A stretch of DNA of 64,000 nucleotides. Origin: Lachnospiraceae bacterium. Lineage in GTDB: Bacteria > Bacillota > Clostridia > Lachnospirales > Lachnospiraceae. The position numbers were made by a program, and so were the translations under genes. The notes beneath the pieces were generated by a model. It made no database searches, was not told where the DNA came from, and was given only the letters and a program-made list of their open reading frames with translations. The stretch spans positions 1 through 64,000 of the forward strand of contig JAQUXP010000001.1 in NCBI GenBank assembly GCA_028692395.1. Direction: 5' to 3'. The number at the start of each line of letters is the position of its first letter. Positions within the stretch are counted from its first letter, which is position 1. Of this stretch, positions 53,498-63,000 are shown piece by piece.

Positions 53498-55006
53498 TTA
53501 TTTATAATTGCCGCTTAACATCTTTTCCATCTCCACTGTCTGATCAGCAGATGCTTCATTTAAGAAGCCTTTCAGGAATGGAATCTCCTCATCCTCCTCT
53601 GATCCGTCATGTATTCTCCCCTTAATCAATGAGAATGTCGGTTTCTTCCATACGCGGAATACCTTGAGCAAAACTAAATATAAAAGAATAGTTGCAAACA
53701 TTCCTGCACACGCAACAGTCAAAGAGATCGACTTCAGGCCCGCAAAGGTTATGAAAATCATCGTCGGCGTTGAAAGAAGCATTGCCATATTCATCATTCC
53801 AAGCTCCGCACCAGTATTGGTCTGCAGCTTTGGATCAACCATACGCAGCAAAGAGATTCCACTCGGTGTGGTTCCTGTGCTTGTACCATAGAGTCCTAAC
53901 AGCCTCTCAAAATCATGGTCACTGCCAAGCCTTGCGCTAAAGAACAGACATACGATGAATGTCACAAATGCACATATCACACTGACAATCAGAATCGGCA
54001 CAATCCAGTTTCCAATCACACTGAGCTGAATTGCCATAAATGCACATACCACCAGATAATCTGATAAAAATCCTGTCAGTCTGGACTGGAACGCATTATT
54101 GATAAGATAGTCAATCTTTAATTTTCCCATGACAGCCTTTACAATATAAGCTGCAATCATGCCCCAGAAGAATAGCATTGCAGAAAATGTTGAGCCTAAT
54201 ACCGGCAGATATGAGATTCCCTTTGCCAGCACCAATGCCAGCAGATAGCATACACCCATAATTGCAAAGTGTGCGGCAATGCTTTCAATATTTGCACTGT
54301 GTGTCGTTGATTTACCAATGGTCTCTCTCTGCTCCTCAGGAATAAAATATCCTCGCTCCACAGCCTCATTAATCTTGTTCTTATTTCTTGCAAGCCCCTT
54401 CTTTAACCCATATTTTGCAAGGGGTACACCAATTAGAAATGCTGCTAAAAATCCGAAGATTGCAAAACTCAGCGATACCATCTCCGCATTGGCAAAGCCA
54501 TAGGTATTCTCAAACAGCTTTCCATAAGTAGATGCCTGTCCTGGTCCCTGACAGAAGGCAAACGGAATCAGGATTCCATACATTGCATTCATGCCAAATG
54601 CTTTTCCCACCACGCTGACAATAAGGATACCAAGAATTGGTGTAATAGCATATAATATACACCAGATCAATCCCATTCCCATGGCACCCTTTACAGGTCC
54701 ATTGGCCTTCTTCGCTTTCTTTTCCTCTTCTGTTTTTGCCCTGCTCTTTTTCTTTCCGCCTGTCAGTCCAATAGAGATAAACGAAAAAACAAAGAATACA
54801 TCTACGATGCTGCTAAAATCAGTCACCGACACGCCGCCAATATTCACATTTACCAGGAGCAGATTTACCAGAAGAAATCCAAGGACTCCTCCGATTACAC
54901 TTACTGGCATCAGTGTTTTCTGAAAAAAACGCAGCTTACCACGCAGTGCCATGCCCAGGCAGAGCATCAGGCTTGCTAATCCAAATGCTATAACGATACT
55001 ATACAT
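53498..55006 (-). CDS. Sodium/glutamate symporter family protein (GltS-like)
   Basis: A 502-residue membrane protein with about ten to twelve helices and GltS-family features, including GILIPFAFCQGPGQASTYGKLFE and GLYGTSTGTTPSGISLLRMVDP, the duplicated Gly-rich pore loops. It is longer than Escherichia coli GltS (about 400 residues) because of a basic loop near residue 90 and a charged C-terminal tail. It imports glutamate or a similar carboxylate with sodium. Context with a PII-like protein and an aminotransferase suggests nitrogen metabolism. The ATG at 55,006 follows GGTGG; a TTG at 55,018 is less likely. Confidence 0.83.
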   Translation of the reverse strand: MYSIVIAFGLASLMLCLGMALRGKLRFFQKTLMPVSVIGGVLGFLLVNLLLVNVNIGGVSVTDFSSIVDVFFVFSFISIGLTGGKKKSRAKTEEEKKAKKANGPVKGAMGMGLIWCILYAITPILGILIVSVVGKAFGMNAMYGILIPFAFCQGPGQASTYGKLFENTYGFANAEMVSLSFAIFGFLAAFLIGVPLAKYGLKKGLARNKNKINEAVERGYFIPEEQRETIGKSTTHSANIESIAAHFAIMGVCYLLALVLAKGISYLPVLGSTFSAMLFFWGMIAAYIVKAVMGKLKIDYLINNAFQSRLTGFLSDYLVVCAFMAIQLSVIGNWIVPILIVSVICAFVTFIVCLFFSARLGSDHDFERLLGLYGTSTGTTPSGISLLRMVDPKLQTNTGAELGMMNMAMLLSTPTMIFITFAGLKSISLTVACAGMFATILLYLVLLKVFRVWKKPTFSLIKGRIHDGSEEDEEIPFLKGFLNEASADQTVEMEKMLSGNYK

Positions 55007-55048
55007 ACTTCCCACCAACTTTCTGCTTCAATACAAGGGGTAACAAAA

Positions 55049-55125
55049 GCAGCAGACCATGTTTCTCTTCCGTAGATTTCTTTTGAATAAGAAACTTTCG
55101 GACTACAAACATCTTTGTCTGCTGC
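55049..55125 (-). promoter_or_regulatory. Large stem-loop between the alcohol dehydrogenase and symporter genes
   Basis: A perfect 9-bp basal stem, GCAGCAGAC/GTCTGCTGC, encloses about 59 bases with further pairings (ATGTTT/AAACAT). It is followed on the minus strand by TTTTGTT. It may be an attenuator or weak terminator that lowers transcription into the symporter gene. Confidence 0.5.
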
Positions 55126-55131
55126 ATATCT

Positions 55132-56253
55132 TTATGCAAGCTTATGATACATCTCGCTTAACATCTCATCTGTAATTTCCACAGGATTGTTATAAAGGTT
55201 CGGATGCCTGCTGACTCTTACCAGCTCCTCTATCTGTTCTTCCGTCAGATCAAGATCCTTTAGATCATTTCTCAATCCCATCTTTTCTTTCAGTGTATGA
55301 ATGGCGTCTGCCATATCATCTGTATCCTTGAAGCCTAAGCTTCTTGCTAATTCATCAATTCTTGCACCTTCTTCTCCTTTTGCATTGATTCTTGCAAAAT
55401 AATCCAGGGTCATCCCACAGGCTTCCCCATGTGGAATATGATGAAGATTTGTCAGCGGGAAGGAACACGCATGTGAAGAAGTTGTCTTAGGCAGTGTAAA
55501 TGCTAAACCGGCAATTAATGATGCCTCACACATGTTCTCTCGTGCCACCTCATCTGTCGGATTCTGATAGGCTGTATAAAGATTCTCAAATACGAGCTTT
55601 GCCGCATGTAATGCACAGGCATCACAGATTGGCTGATGTCCCTTGCTCCAAAAACCCTCCAGTGCATGACTTAACACATCAATACCCGTTCCAGCTGTCA
55701 CCTTCGGTGGCATCGTATAGGTAAGCTTGGGATCAATAATTGCATAGCTTGGGAAGAATCCATCGGAAACAATTGGTGACTTCTTTCCATTCGCATGATC
55801 CGTGAGCACGGATACACAGGTTACTTCGCTTCCTGTCCCGGCTGTGGTGGGAACAGCAATCAGCGGAAGATGTTCCTGCGGCATCGCCACGCCTGTTCCA
55901 TGGTATTTTCTGATGGAATCCTCTGTCAATGCAATGCTGGCTGCCGCTTTCGCACAGTCCATAGAACTGCCTCCGCCAAGTGCCACAACAAATCCAATGT
56001 TCTTCTCTCTGATAATCTTTGCACATGCATCGACCTGTGTAACATCTGGATTTGGAGACAAATCCCCAAAGGATGCTGTAATGGCACCATCGCTTTCCTT
56101 TACAATCTTCTCAGCAAGTCCATTCGTAAAGAAAAATGGATCTGCGACAAGAAGACCATTTGCTGCATTTAATTCTGCTGCAATTGTTTTCACTTCAGAC
56201 ACTCTGCCTTTGCCAAAACGAATTTTGACAGGCTGTAAATAATCCCAGTTCAT
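55132..56253 (-). CDS. Iron-containing alcohol dehydrogenase
   Basis: A 373-residue group III alcohol dehydrogenase. The nucleotide motif ALGGGSSMDCAKA, PTTAGTGSEVT and the metal site around IDVLSHALEGFWSKGHQP and NLHHIPHGEACG are intact. It probably reduces an aldehyde produced by the aminotransferase encoded 14 bases upstream. With the TauE/SafE exporter close by, sulfoacetaldehyde reduction to isethionate is one candidate, by analogy with SarD of Bilophila. Succinic semialdehyde or another omega-aldehyde is equally possible from sequence. Confidence 0.88.
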   Translation of the reverse strand: MNWDYLQPVKIRFGKGRVSEVKTIAAELNAANGLLVADPFFFTNGLAEKIVKESDGAITASFGDLSPNPDVTQVDACAKIIREKNIGFVVALGGGSSMDCAKAAASIALTEDSIRKYHGTGVAMPQEHLPLIAVPTTAGTGSEVTCVSVLTDHANGKKSPIVSDGFFPSYAIIDPKLTYTMPPKVTAGTGIDVLSHALEGFWSKGHQPICDACALHAAKLVFENLYTAYQNPTDEVARENMCEASLIAGLAFTLPKTTSSHACSFPLTNLHHIPHGEACGMTLDYFARINAKGEEGARIDELARSLGFKDTDDMADAIHTLKEKMGLRNDLKDLDLTEEQIEELVRVSRHPNLYNNPVEITDEMLSEMYHKLA

Positions 56254-56267
56254 AATATTCTCCTTTA

Positions 56268-57608
56268 CTAGTCACAGAACTTCTCGTCTGCCAGGGTCAG
56301 TACTTCATCCAGGATGGGCAGATACTCTTCTAATTCTTCCTTTGTGATAATCAGTGGCGGACAGATTTCAATAAAGTTTTCACGGCCAAATGTTGCGTAG
56401 CCTCTCTTCTTTAATTCTGCAAAGATCCATGGCATTGCTGTTCCTGGAACACCATACTCCTGAAGCGGCTCTCTTGTTTCTTTATTTTTGACCATCTCCA
56501 ATGCACCAAAGAGACCAATCAGTCGGATTTCACCAACACATTTATGCTTTGCCAGCATCTCTTCCATGAACTTTCTGACAATCACACTCATCTCTTTTAC
56601 ATGCTCTTCAATATGAGCTGACTCATAGTAATTCATTGCTGCAACACCGGCTGCACAGGCAAGTGTATGTCCGGAGTAAGTAAGACCACACTGTAATACA
56701 TGTTCCTCAAAGTACTTCGCTATGCGCCCGTTGACGATAACACCACCGAGCTGTACATATCCGCAGGTAACACCCTTTGCAAATGTAATCATATCTGGTT
56801 TTAAATCGAAATTCTGCCATGCAAACCATTTTCCAGTTCTAAAGAAACCAGCCATAACCTCATCCATAATCAGTAAGATTCCGTACTTATCGCAAAGCGC
56901 TCTGACGCCTTCCATATATCCCTTAGGTGGAAGAATTACACCGTTGGCACCGACGATTGATTCCATAAGGATTGCTGCAACATTCTGAGGTCCTTCATAT
57001 CTTAGCTGCAGGTCTAAATCAGCAAGTGCTTTCTTCGTAACAGCTTCATCATCTACCCCATATGTAAATCCATCTCTGTACATCTGAGGATTCATGAATT
57101 TTACAAATCCATTGGCACCACCGATTTCAGCTGCAAATCTTCTCCAGTCACCTGATGCGTTGGAAGCAGCAAGTGTTGCACCATGGTAGCTTCTGTAGCA
57201 GGAGAAGATCTTTGTTCTTCCTGTTACCATACGTGCCATCTTAATTGCATTTTCATTGGATTCCGCACCGCCGTTTGTAAAAAATACTCTTTTATAGGTA
57301 TCTGCACCTGCGGCTTCTACTAGCTTCTTAGCCAATACTGACTTCGCTTCTGAAGCGTAGGCTGGTGCCATGAAGCACATCTTATCTGCCTGCTCCTTGA
57401 TTGCCTCAACAATTTCCGGAAGTGAATGTCCCAGGTTTGAGCATACAAGCAAAGAAGCCATATCTGCATATTTTTTACCATCATAATCCCAGAAATAAAT
57501 TCCTTCTGCTTTCTCCACTGGTAAGGCGTCAACACCTGACTTTGACCATGACTGCATTACATAATCCTTATGCATCTGTGCAATTTCTGTTCCTGTCAAC
57601 TTACTCAT
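56268..57608 (-). CDS. Class III aminotransferase (omega-amino acid or taurine type)
   Basis: A 446-residue PLP enzyme of the omega-aminotransferase family. Visible features are FFTNGGAESNENAIKMAR, SCYRSYHGATLAASNASGDWRR, the Asp pocket LLIMDEVMAGFFRTGKW and the PLP-binding Lys in PDMITFAKGVTCGYVQLGG. It moves the amino group of a terminal amine to pyruvate or 2-oxoglutarate, leaving an aldehyde for the following alcohol dehydrogenase. The neighbouring PucR regulator and TauE-type exporter make taurine, beta-alanine or 4-aminobutyrate plausible donors. A GCGAA-AGA-TTCGC palindrome in its leader (57625-57637) may be an operator. Confidence 0.88.
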   Translation of the reverse strand: MSKLTGTEIAQMHKDYVMQSWSKSGVDALPVEKAEGIYFWDYDGKKYADMASLLVCSNLGHSLPEIVEAIKEQADKMCFMAPAYASEAKSVLAKKLVEAAGADTYKRVFFTNGGAESNENAIKMARMVTGRTKIFSCYRSYHGATLAASNASGDWRRFAAEIGGANGFVKFMNPQMYRDGFTYGVDDEAVTKKALADLDLQLRYEGPQNVAAILMESIVGANGVILPPKGYMEGVRALCDKYGILLIMDEVMAGFFRTGKWFAWQNFDLKPDMITFAKGVTCGYVQLGGVIVNGRIAKYFEEHVLQCGLTYSGHTLACAAGVAAMNYYESAHIEEHVKEMSVIVRKFMEEMLAKHKCVGEIRLIGLFGALEMVKNKETREPLQEYGVPGTAMPWIFAELKKRGYATFGRENFIEICPPLIITKEELEEYLPILDEVLTLADEKFCD

Positions 57609-57624
57609 AAAGGCCTTCTTTCCT

Positions 57625-57637
57625 GCGAATCTTTCGC
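57625..57637. promoter_or_regulatory. Palindrome in the aminotransferase leader
   Basis: GCGAA-AGA-TTCGC, a 13-base inverted repeat about 16 bases ahead of the aminotransferase start. It may be an operator for the PucR-type regulator encoded upstream; this is inference from position only. Confidence 0.3.
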
Positions 57638-57699
57638 ATATGTTTTATTATTATTTTCATGTTGTGCTGCGGCATATTTTATCGAAAACATTCTCCGAT

Positions 57700-57749
57700 A
57701 AAAAAAGACGGCAGTGTCTCCGTTGTCCGGAAATACTGACGCCTTCGTC
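57700..57749 (-). terminator. Intrinsic terminator after the TauE/SafE gene
   Basis: A long imperfect stem runs from GACGAAGGCGTCAGT to CACTGCCGTC around TCCGGACAACGGA, followed on the minus strand by seven T. It separates the regulator-exporter genes from the aminotransferase operon, which should then have its own promoter. Confidence 0.78.
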
Positions 57750-57857
57750 ATAAGTGATTGAACTTATGACCTTATTATACAATTCTATGGTTTTAATACA
57801 ATGGGTGGAAGCCTAAAGTGTTTCGTGCGCAGGCACAACCGTTCCCATATGATACAA

Positions 57858-58574
57858 CTACACGATTGCCAGAATTCCGGAAAGCAGCAGCAGGATATAT
57901 GTCATCTTTTCAAACATGCTCTGATTTATCTTTTTGACCAGCTTTGTTCCAATCCATGTTCCTGCAAACACTGGAATCAAGCCGATAATCAGCAGAAAGA
58001 TTACATGAGAATCAAAGCTTCCCAGCATAATCTGTTGTCCTGTAATATAGCAGCCAATGGTCACCCATATTAACGCCATAGTCGCACGAAATTCTTCCTT
58101 CTCCTTTAGCACTGATGCAGCATAGATGACCAGCAGTGCACCTCCTGACACAAACATTCCATGAATGATTCCGGCAGCCAAAATCACCAGCAGCATAACC
58201 CACCCGGGCAGCTCCAGCTCCTTCTTTAAAAAGAGCTTGCATAACGCAATCACAACAATCATCATCCCATATGCCACCAGAAGATTCTTCATGGGAGCAA
58301 TCTCAAATATCCTTATTCCAATCAGCATACCAACCGCCATGAGCACAAACATCTTAAAGAACTCTTTCCAGTTAATATGCTTCCATCCGGTAATCACAAT
58401 CAGCAGACATGATATCTGGGCTACGACATTCAGCAGTGCCTTCGCCTCTGTTACGCCAATCAGCTTAATCGTTGGCGGCATAGCAATCAATGTTCCCGCA
58501 AATCCCGTAATTGCCTGAATTAAATTCGCTCCAAGGAGCACTACAAACACAATGATATCTTTGATTATTGACAT
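57858..58574 (-). CDS. TauE/SafE family sulfite/organosulfonate exporter-like protein
   Basis: A 238-residue membrane protein with about eight helices and the family signature in its two halves (NLIQAITGFAGTLIAMP and IHGMFVSGGALLVIYAA). TauE/SafE proteins export sulfite, sulfoacetate or related anions, and in some gut bacteria sit in taurine-fermentation clusters. Next to an aminotransferase and alcohol dehydrogenase, it could discharge isethionate or another waste product. The ATG at 58,574 is eight bases after GGAG; the ATG at 58,580 is too close to that site. Confidence 0.85.
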   Translation of the reverse strand: MSIIKDIIVFVVLLGANLIQAITGFAGTLIAMPPTIKLIGVTEAKALLNVVAQISCLLIVITGWKHINWKEFFKMFVLMAVGMLIGIRIFEIAPMKNLLVAYGMMIVVIALCKLFLKKELELPGWVMLLVILAAGIIHGMFVSGGALLVIYAASVLKEKEEFRATMALIWVTIGCYITGQQIMLGSFDSHVIFLLIIGLIPVFAGTWIGTKLVKKINQSMFEKMTYILLLLSGILAIV

Positions 58575-58623
58575 TATCATCTCTCCATTCTTTTTCTATG
58601 CAGCACAACATGAAAACAGAATC

Positions 58624-59826
58624 TCATTTCAAATGTCTCATCTTCCTGACCAGCAGACCGGTCATCAGTTTATTTCTAACATCAAAATCCATCAAAGTCA
58701 TATTCAAAATGGACTCAATTTTCTTCAGCTTATAATTAATGGTGTTTCTATGTACATACATTTCAACCGCCGTATCCTGAACACTGCCGTTATGATACAT
58801 GTAACAGGTAAGGGTTTCCACCAGATTTCCGTTATTCGCCTCATCATAATCATCCAGCGGTCCTATGGTATCTGCGTAATAATCCTCCAGGCTATCCAGC
58901 TGATTCAGGTTCAAAAGCATCTGCGCAATTCCCATCTGCGAATAGCTTTTCGTCGTATTATCAGCTCCATCCAGCTTTAGCAGCTCTGCAATACGATGCG
59001 CAACGATATAGCTGCGGAAAATCTCCCGGATCTGTCTGGCAGTTTTACCTACCGCCGAGAAATAAACCTCATTGCTCTTTAAATAGGAGCTCATCTGCTC
59101 CTCAAGCCTTCCAATCATTTCACAGGCCTGTGCCTCATCGGTATCACTGAAAATAATCAGCAGCTTTTCCTGATCCCGATACAGCACTGCATCATATTTC
59201 ATACGGAGAACCTTTTTCTCAATGATTTTTTGCACTACAGCAAAACGCTCCGTAGAAATTGGTGCATAATCGTAATACTTGGCATCCTTCTCCACATAGC
59301 TGCAAATGTCGATAACCACAACCGTATAGTTCCACTCTGAAAAATATCCCTTCTGCATCAGAACAGGAAGATATAGCTCTTCCATCTTTGGACTAAAGAT
59401 GGCATTCTTAAATGCAGCTGACAGTTCCATGCTTCTCTGATCATACCTTGTGATTGTCTCACAAAACATTCTTATGATATCTGCCATATGTACGTTCCAT
59501 GGTACTTCAAAAATCGGAAAATCATGTCGTTCTCCAAAAGAAATAATATCATGTCCGATTTTTTCAATATATGGTCCCACATTTATAATCATCCCAGCGG
59601 CTCCCTGCGTGTACACCGCTGTGACCAGATCTAATAGCGTCATATCCTCTTTTATTCCAATTCCTGTGGTAAATGCGATCTCCCCACCTGTGAGAAAGCT
59701 GGCGATTTCCACATTCTCCACCATATGCGCCCACTCTACCAGATTTGTCAGACCTTTACTGCCCGCAATATTTTTTATATTTCTGGAATCGATCTGCCTG
59801 ATCAGTTCCTCAAGTATCACACCCAT
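58624..59826 (-). CDS. PucR-family transcriptional regulator
   Basis: A 400-residue regulator with an N-terminal PucR ligand-sensing domain (about 1-125, LTNLVEWAHMVENVEIASFLTGGEIAFTTG), a middle GGDEF-like dimerisation region and a C-terminal PucR-type helix-turn-helix. The latter includes NGSVQDTAVEMYVHRNTINYKLKKIE. Such proteins control degradation of purines, amino acids or amines. It is encoded 49 bases ahead of the exporter gene and upstream of the aminotransferase operon, so it is the likely local regulator. GGAGGAGG lies before the ATG. Confidence 0.88.
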   Translation of the reverse strand: MGVILEELIRQIDSRNIKNIAGSKGLTNLVEWAHMVENVEIASFLTGGEIAFTTGIGIKEDMTLLDLVTAVYTQGAAGMIINVGPYIEKIGHDIISFGERHDFPIFEVPWNVHMADIIRMFCETITRYDQRSMELSAAFKNAIFSPKMEELYLPVLMQKGYFSEWNYTVVVIDICSYVEKDAKYYDYAPISTERFAVVQKIIEKKVLRMKYDAVLYRDQEKLLIIFSDTDEAQACEMIGRLEEQMSSYLKSNEVYFSAVGKTARQIREIFRSYIVAHRIAELLKLDGADNTTKSYSQMGIAQMLLNLNQLDSLEDYYADTIGPLDDYDEANNGNLVETLTCYMYHNGSVQDTAVEMYVHRNTINYKLKKIESILNMTLMDFDVRNKLMTGLLVRKMRHLK

Positions 59827-59877
59827 TGCTCCTCCTCCACTTTGTTATGCCTGCTCAAAGATCTGTTTGGGCTGAGC

Positions 59878-59914
59878 AAAAAAAGCGGCAGACTGCATGA
59901 TGCAGTCTACCGCC
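59878..59914 (-). terminator. Intrinsic terminator of the GH95 gene
   Basis: GCGGTAGACTGCAT pairs with ATGCAGTCTGCCGC, followed by seven T on the minus strand, between the GH95 stop and the PucR gene. Confidence 0.92.
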
Positions 59915-60030
59915 TTTGGCACTTTAATAAGTAATTGAAATATATCACATCCGTGAAAAAAGTACAAGAGTGTTTTTAGAAAAACATGGGACTCATGTCC
60001 CTTTCATTCATATTTCCCCATGGAAAAATT

Positions 60031-63000
60031 TCAAGGAGTCACCCCCATCTCTGCCGCATACTGAAGTATTACTGTCGCATCCCTGCTATCAGATATGGAA
60101 TCTCTATTCACATCTCCTGCCTGTATCTGTTCTTCCGTTAGTTCTTTTATCTCTGCACTATATTTTAGTAATTCTACAACATCCTGGGTATCAACCACAC
60201 CATTTAGATTCACATCTCCAAGCAGTCGGGCTTTTAGTATTTCCCTGATGAGTTTCTTCAAGGTTTCTCCTATGATATTGGCATCTGCCTCCCCGTTTTC
60301 ATATACAGCCTGCGCTTCCTTCGTCATTGCATCAAGTTCTCTTATACTGCTTTCCACATATTTATCTTGATTCACTAAGATCTCTTCTGCTATATGCAAA
60401 GCATTTTTCAGTTCCTCCTTATTGGCCTTTCTTACAAGCTCCGTCATAGACTTTGCCAGATCATTATAGGCTTTGTCTAACTCCTCCTGATCTGCCTGTC
60501 CATTGTCACGAACTATCTTTGCTTCTTCTAATGCTGCTTTTAGACTCTGTATACTGGAAGGTGTATACTCCTCTTCCTTCTTTAGAAGTTCTTCCGCCTT
60601 CTTAATCAGGATATCCAACCTGGTGTCCACTTCCTTCACAAGAAGCTTTGTAACTGTATCCATAAGGTTACGTGATACTGTATTGACTTCTTCTTGTCCT
60701 GCTGCTTCATTTGCGAATACATTCTCTGCCTCAGCAAGGACGCTTCTTACTGCATCCACGCTTTCCTTTGTATACTGTAACAAGCTCTCTGTATCTTGAA
60801 GAATTGCCCTGACACCTTTAATTACCGCATTCAGTCCCGTCTTCTGCACGTTGTCTGCTAACATATTACATGCGGTAATAAGATTTAGAAAAGCTGTATC
60901 TGCATCTTCCTGTACTGCATCAGAATTTTCCAAGACAGCTCTTGCTGCGTCGAGTGCTATCTGTACCGTCTTCCAGCTTTCTTCTGTATAATGTCCTGTT
61001 TCAAGCTGATCTGTCTCCATTTTCTCTGCCATGACAAGCGCAAGATTTAATGCTGTAATATCAATATTTTGTGGAGCATCTGGCTCGGGAATCTCTGGTT
61101 CTTCCTCCCACTCATAATCTCGAAAGATACGAAATGCATCTATGGAAGCTTTTGGACCTTTCCCTTCCTGATTTTGTTTATCCAAAAGCGTAACGGATAC
61201 TGCATGGGTTCCATATTCCAGACCTGTTGTTTGGAATATCTTCTGCTTCTGGAGCCCCGCCTCATAGGAATCATAAAGGCTTACTTCGTCTCCTCCTGAA
61301 AGCACCTGTCCATCTACAACGATCTGTATACTGCTAAGACCCGGATTTTTATTGCTAATCATTTCGAATCCGGTTCCTTCGAACTGGAAAGAAAATGTGG
61401 AACCTGCTTCTTCTGTATACCATTCTGCACCAGAATACTGTCCGTCATCCTCCCATCGCCTCCAGTCTCCATCTCTTTGGGAGGAAGTATCAAAATTGTA
61501 AAGAAGGAATGGTTTTTTCAAACTTCTTACAGCTTCTGAAACTCTATTCTTTGCTTCCACTATTTCTTCTTCTGCTGCATCTTCTGTAAGGGTTTTCGCC
61601 GCTTCCACTGCCTTTTCCACACGATTTACCCCTTCTGCTTCGTAGTCCTCCCTTATCATCTGTTCGGCGGCCTTTAGGATATTAGCAAGAGCATCTTCTG
61701 CCTGCTTGGCATGTCCATAGAATTCCACTTCAGCCACATTACAATATTCGGACTCACCGCTGTATACTCTATAATAGCTATATGCGCCCAGAGAATGACT
61801 GTCCTCCCACGTTACACTGTTATAAACCGGATTATCATATACGGTCGTAATTTGAGAAAGTGTTTTCCACGTATCTCCATCTGTTGAACCCTGTATCTGA
61901 ACTGCGTTTATTCGATCCTCATATCCGTCTCTTGCTACATATCTTACCCCATCCAGATAAAATAATCCCGATAGCTTGATTCCTGCATAGCTTCCGTTTT
62001 GACCATCATATGCTGTCTGTGTATCCTTATCAAAGGCATTTTGTGGAGGGTTTTCACTTTCCCACTGTCCGTCTTCCCGTCCAAATACTTCCCCGCAAAG
62101 CAGATCCTGTTCCATCATGCCATCTTCAATAACAATTTCCTTTTCCTCTACACTTACAGGCACTTCCTTCGGATAAACCTGTACCGTAACGGTTCCCGAC
62201 TTTTCTGCGGTTAGAATCCCTTGTTCGGTTATGGTTGCCTCACCGTCTTTATTCCTGACGCTCCAAACCATATCCATATCTTCACGGCTTCCATCCGGTG
62301 TTTTCACAGATGCTTTCAGCTGTACACTATCTCCGCTATAGAGAGGACTGTCTCCTGTAATCTCAATACCACCTGTGACTGTAGGTGGCTCCACAGTTTC
62401 CTGCGCTTCGAGGGTAAATACGATTGCCGCTTCTTGTTCTGTCAATATAAGCTGAGCATTTGACTTCCCTATTGCCAAAGTCCTGTCTTTGTTTAAAAGG
62501 AGATAGCCCTGTTCCGTCTCCTCCAAGGACCATGTGTCTCCCTGCATAGTCTGCACTATATTGCTATCTGCCACAGTCAAACTCTTTCCTGTTTCAGCAT
62601 TTTTGATTTTAAACTGACCGATTCCACAATTAATTAGATTCCATTTCTGTGAAATGTCATTTAGCGCATCTGCTTTTAGCATAACTGAGGAATTTTCCTG
62701 ACCTGTTTTGAGATCCAGAGTTCCTTCTTCCGATGTAATCTTATATGTTCCTTCTTTGACTGCACCTTGAAGAAATCTTACCTTTGCTGTTTCCCCCTGC
62801 TTAAGATCAAGTCGAATGACTGCTTCATCTTTTAATATTTCTCCGGTGCCTGCTACAATCTCGGCACTGTTACAGTTCATGTTGCAACTGATGTCTATGG
62901 ACTGCTCTACCTCCGAGCTAATACTTGCTGTTACCTCACCGGTTTCCATGTCCCACTCCAGGTTTTCGATCTCTGCCCTGCTTCTGGACATTATGCCTGA

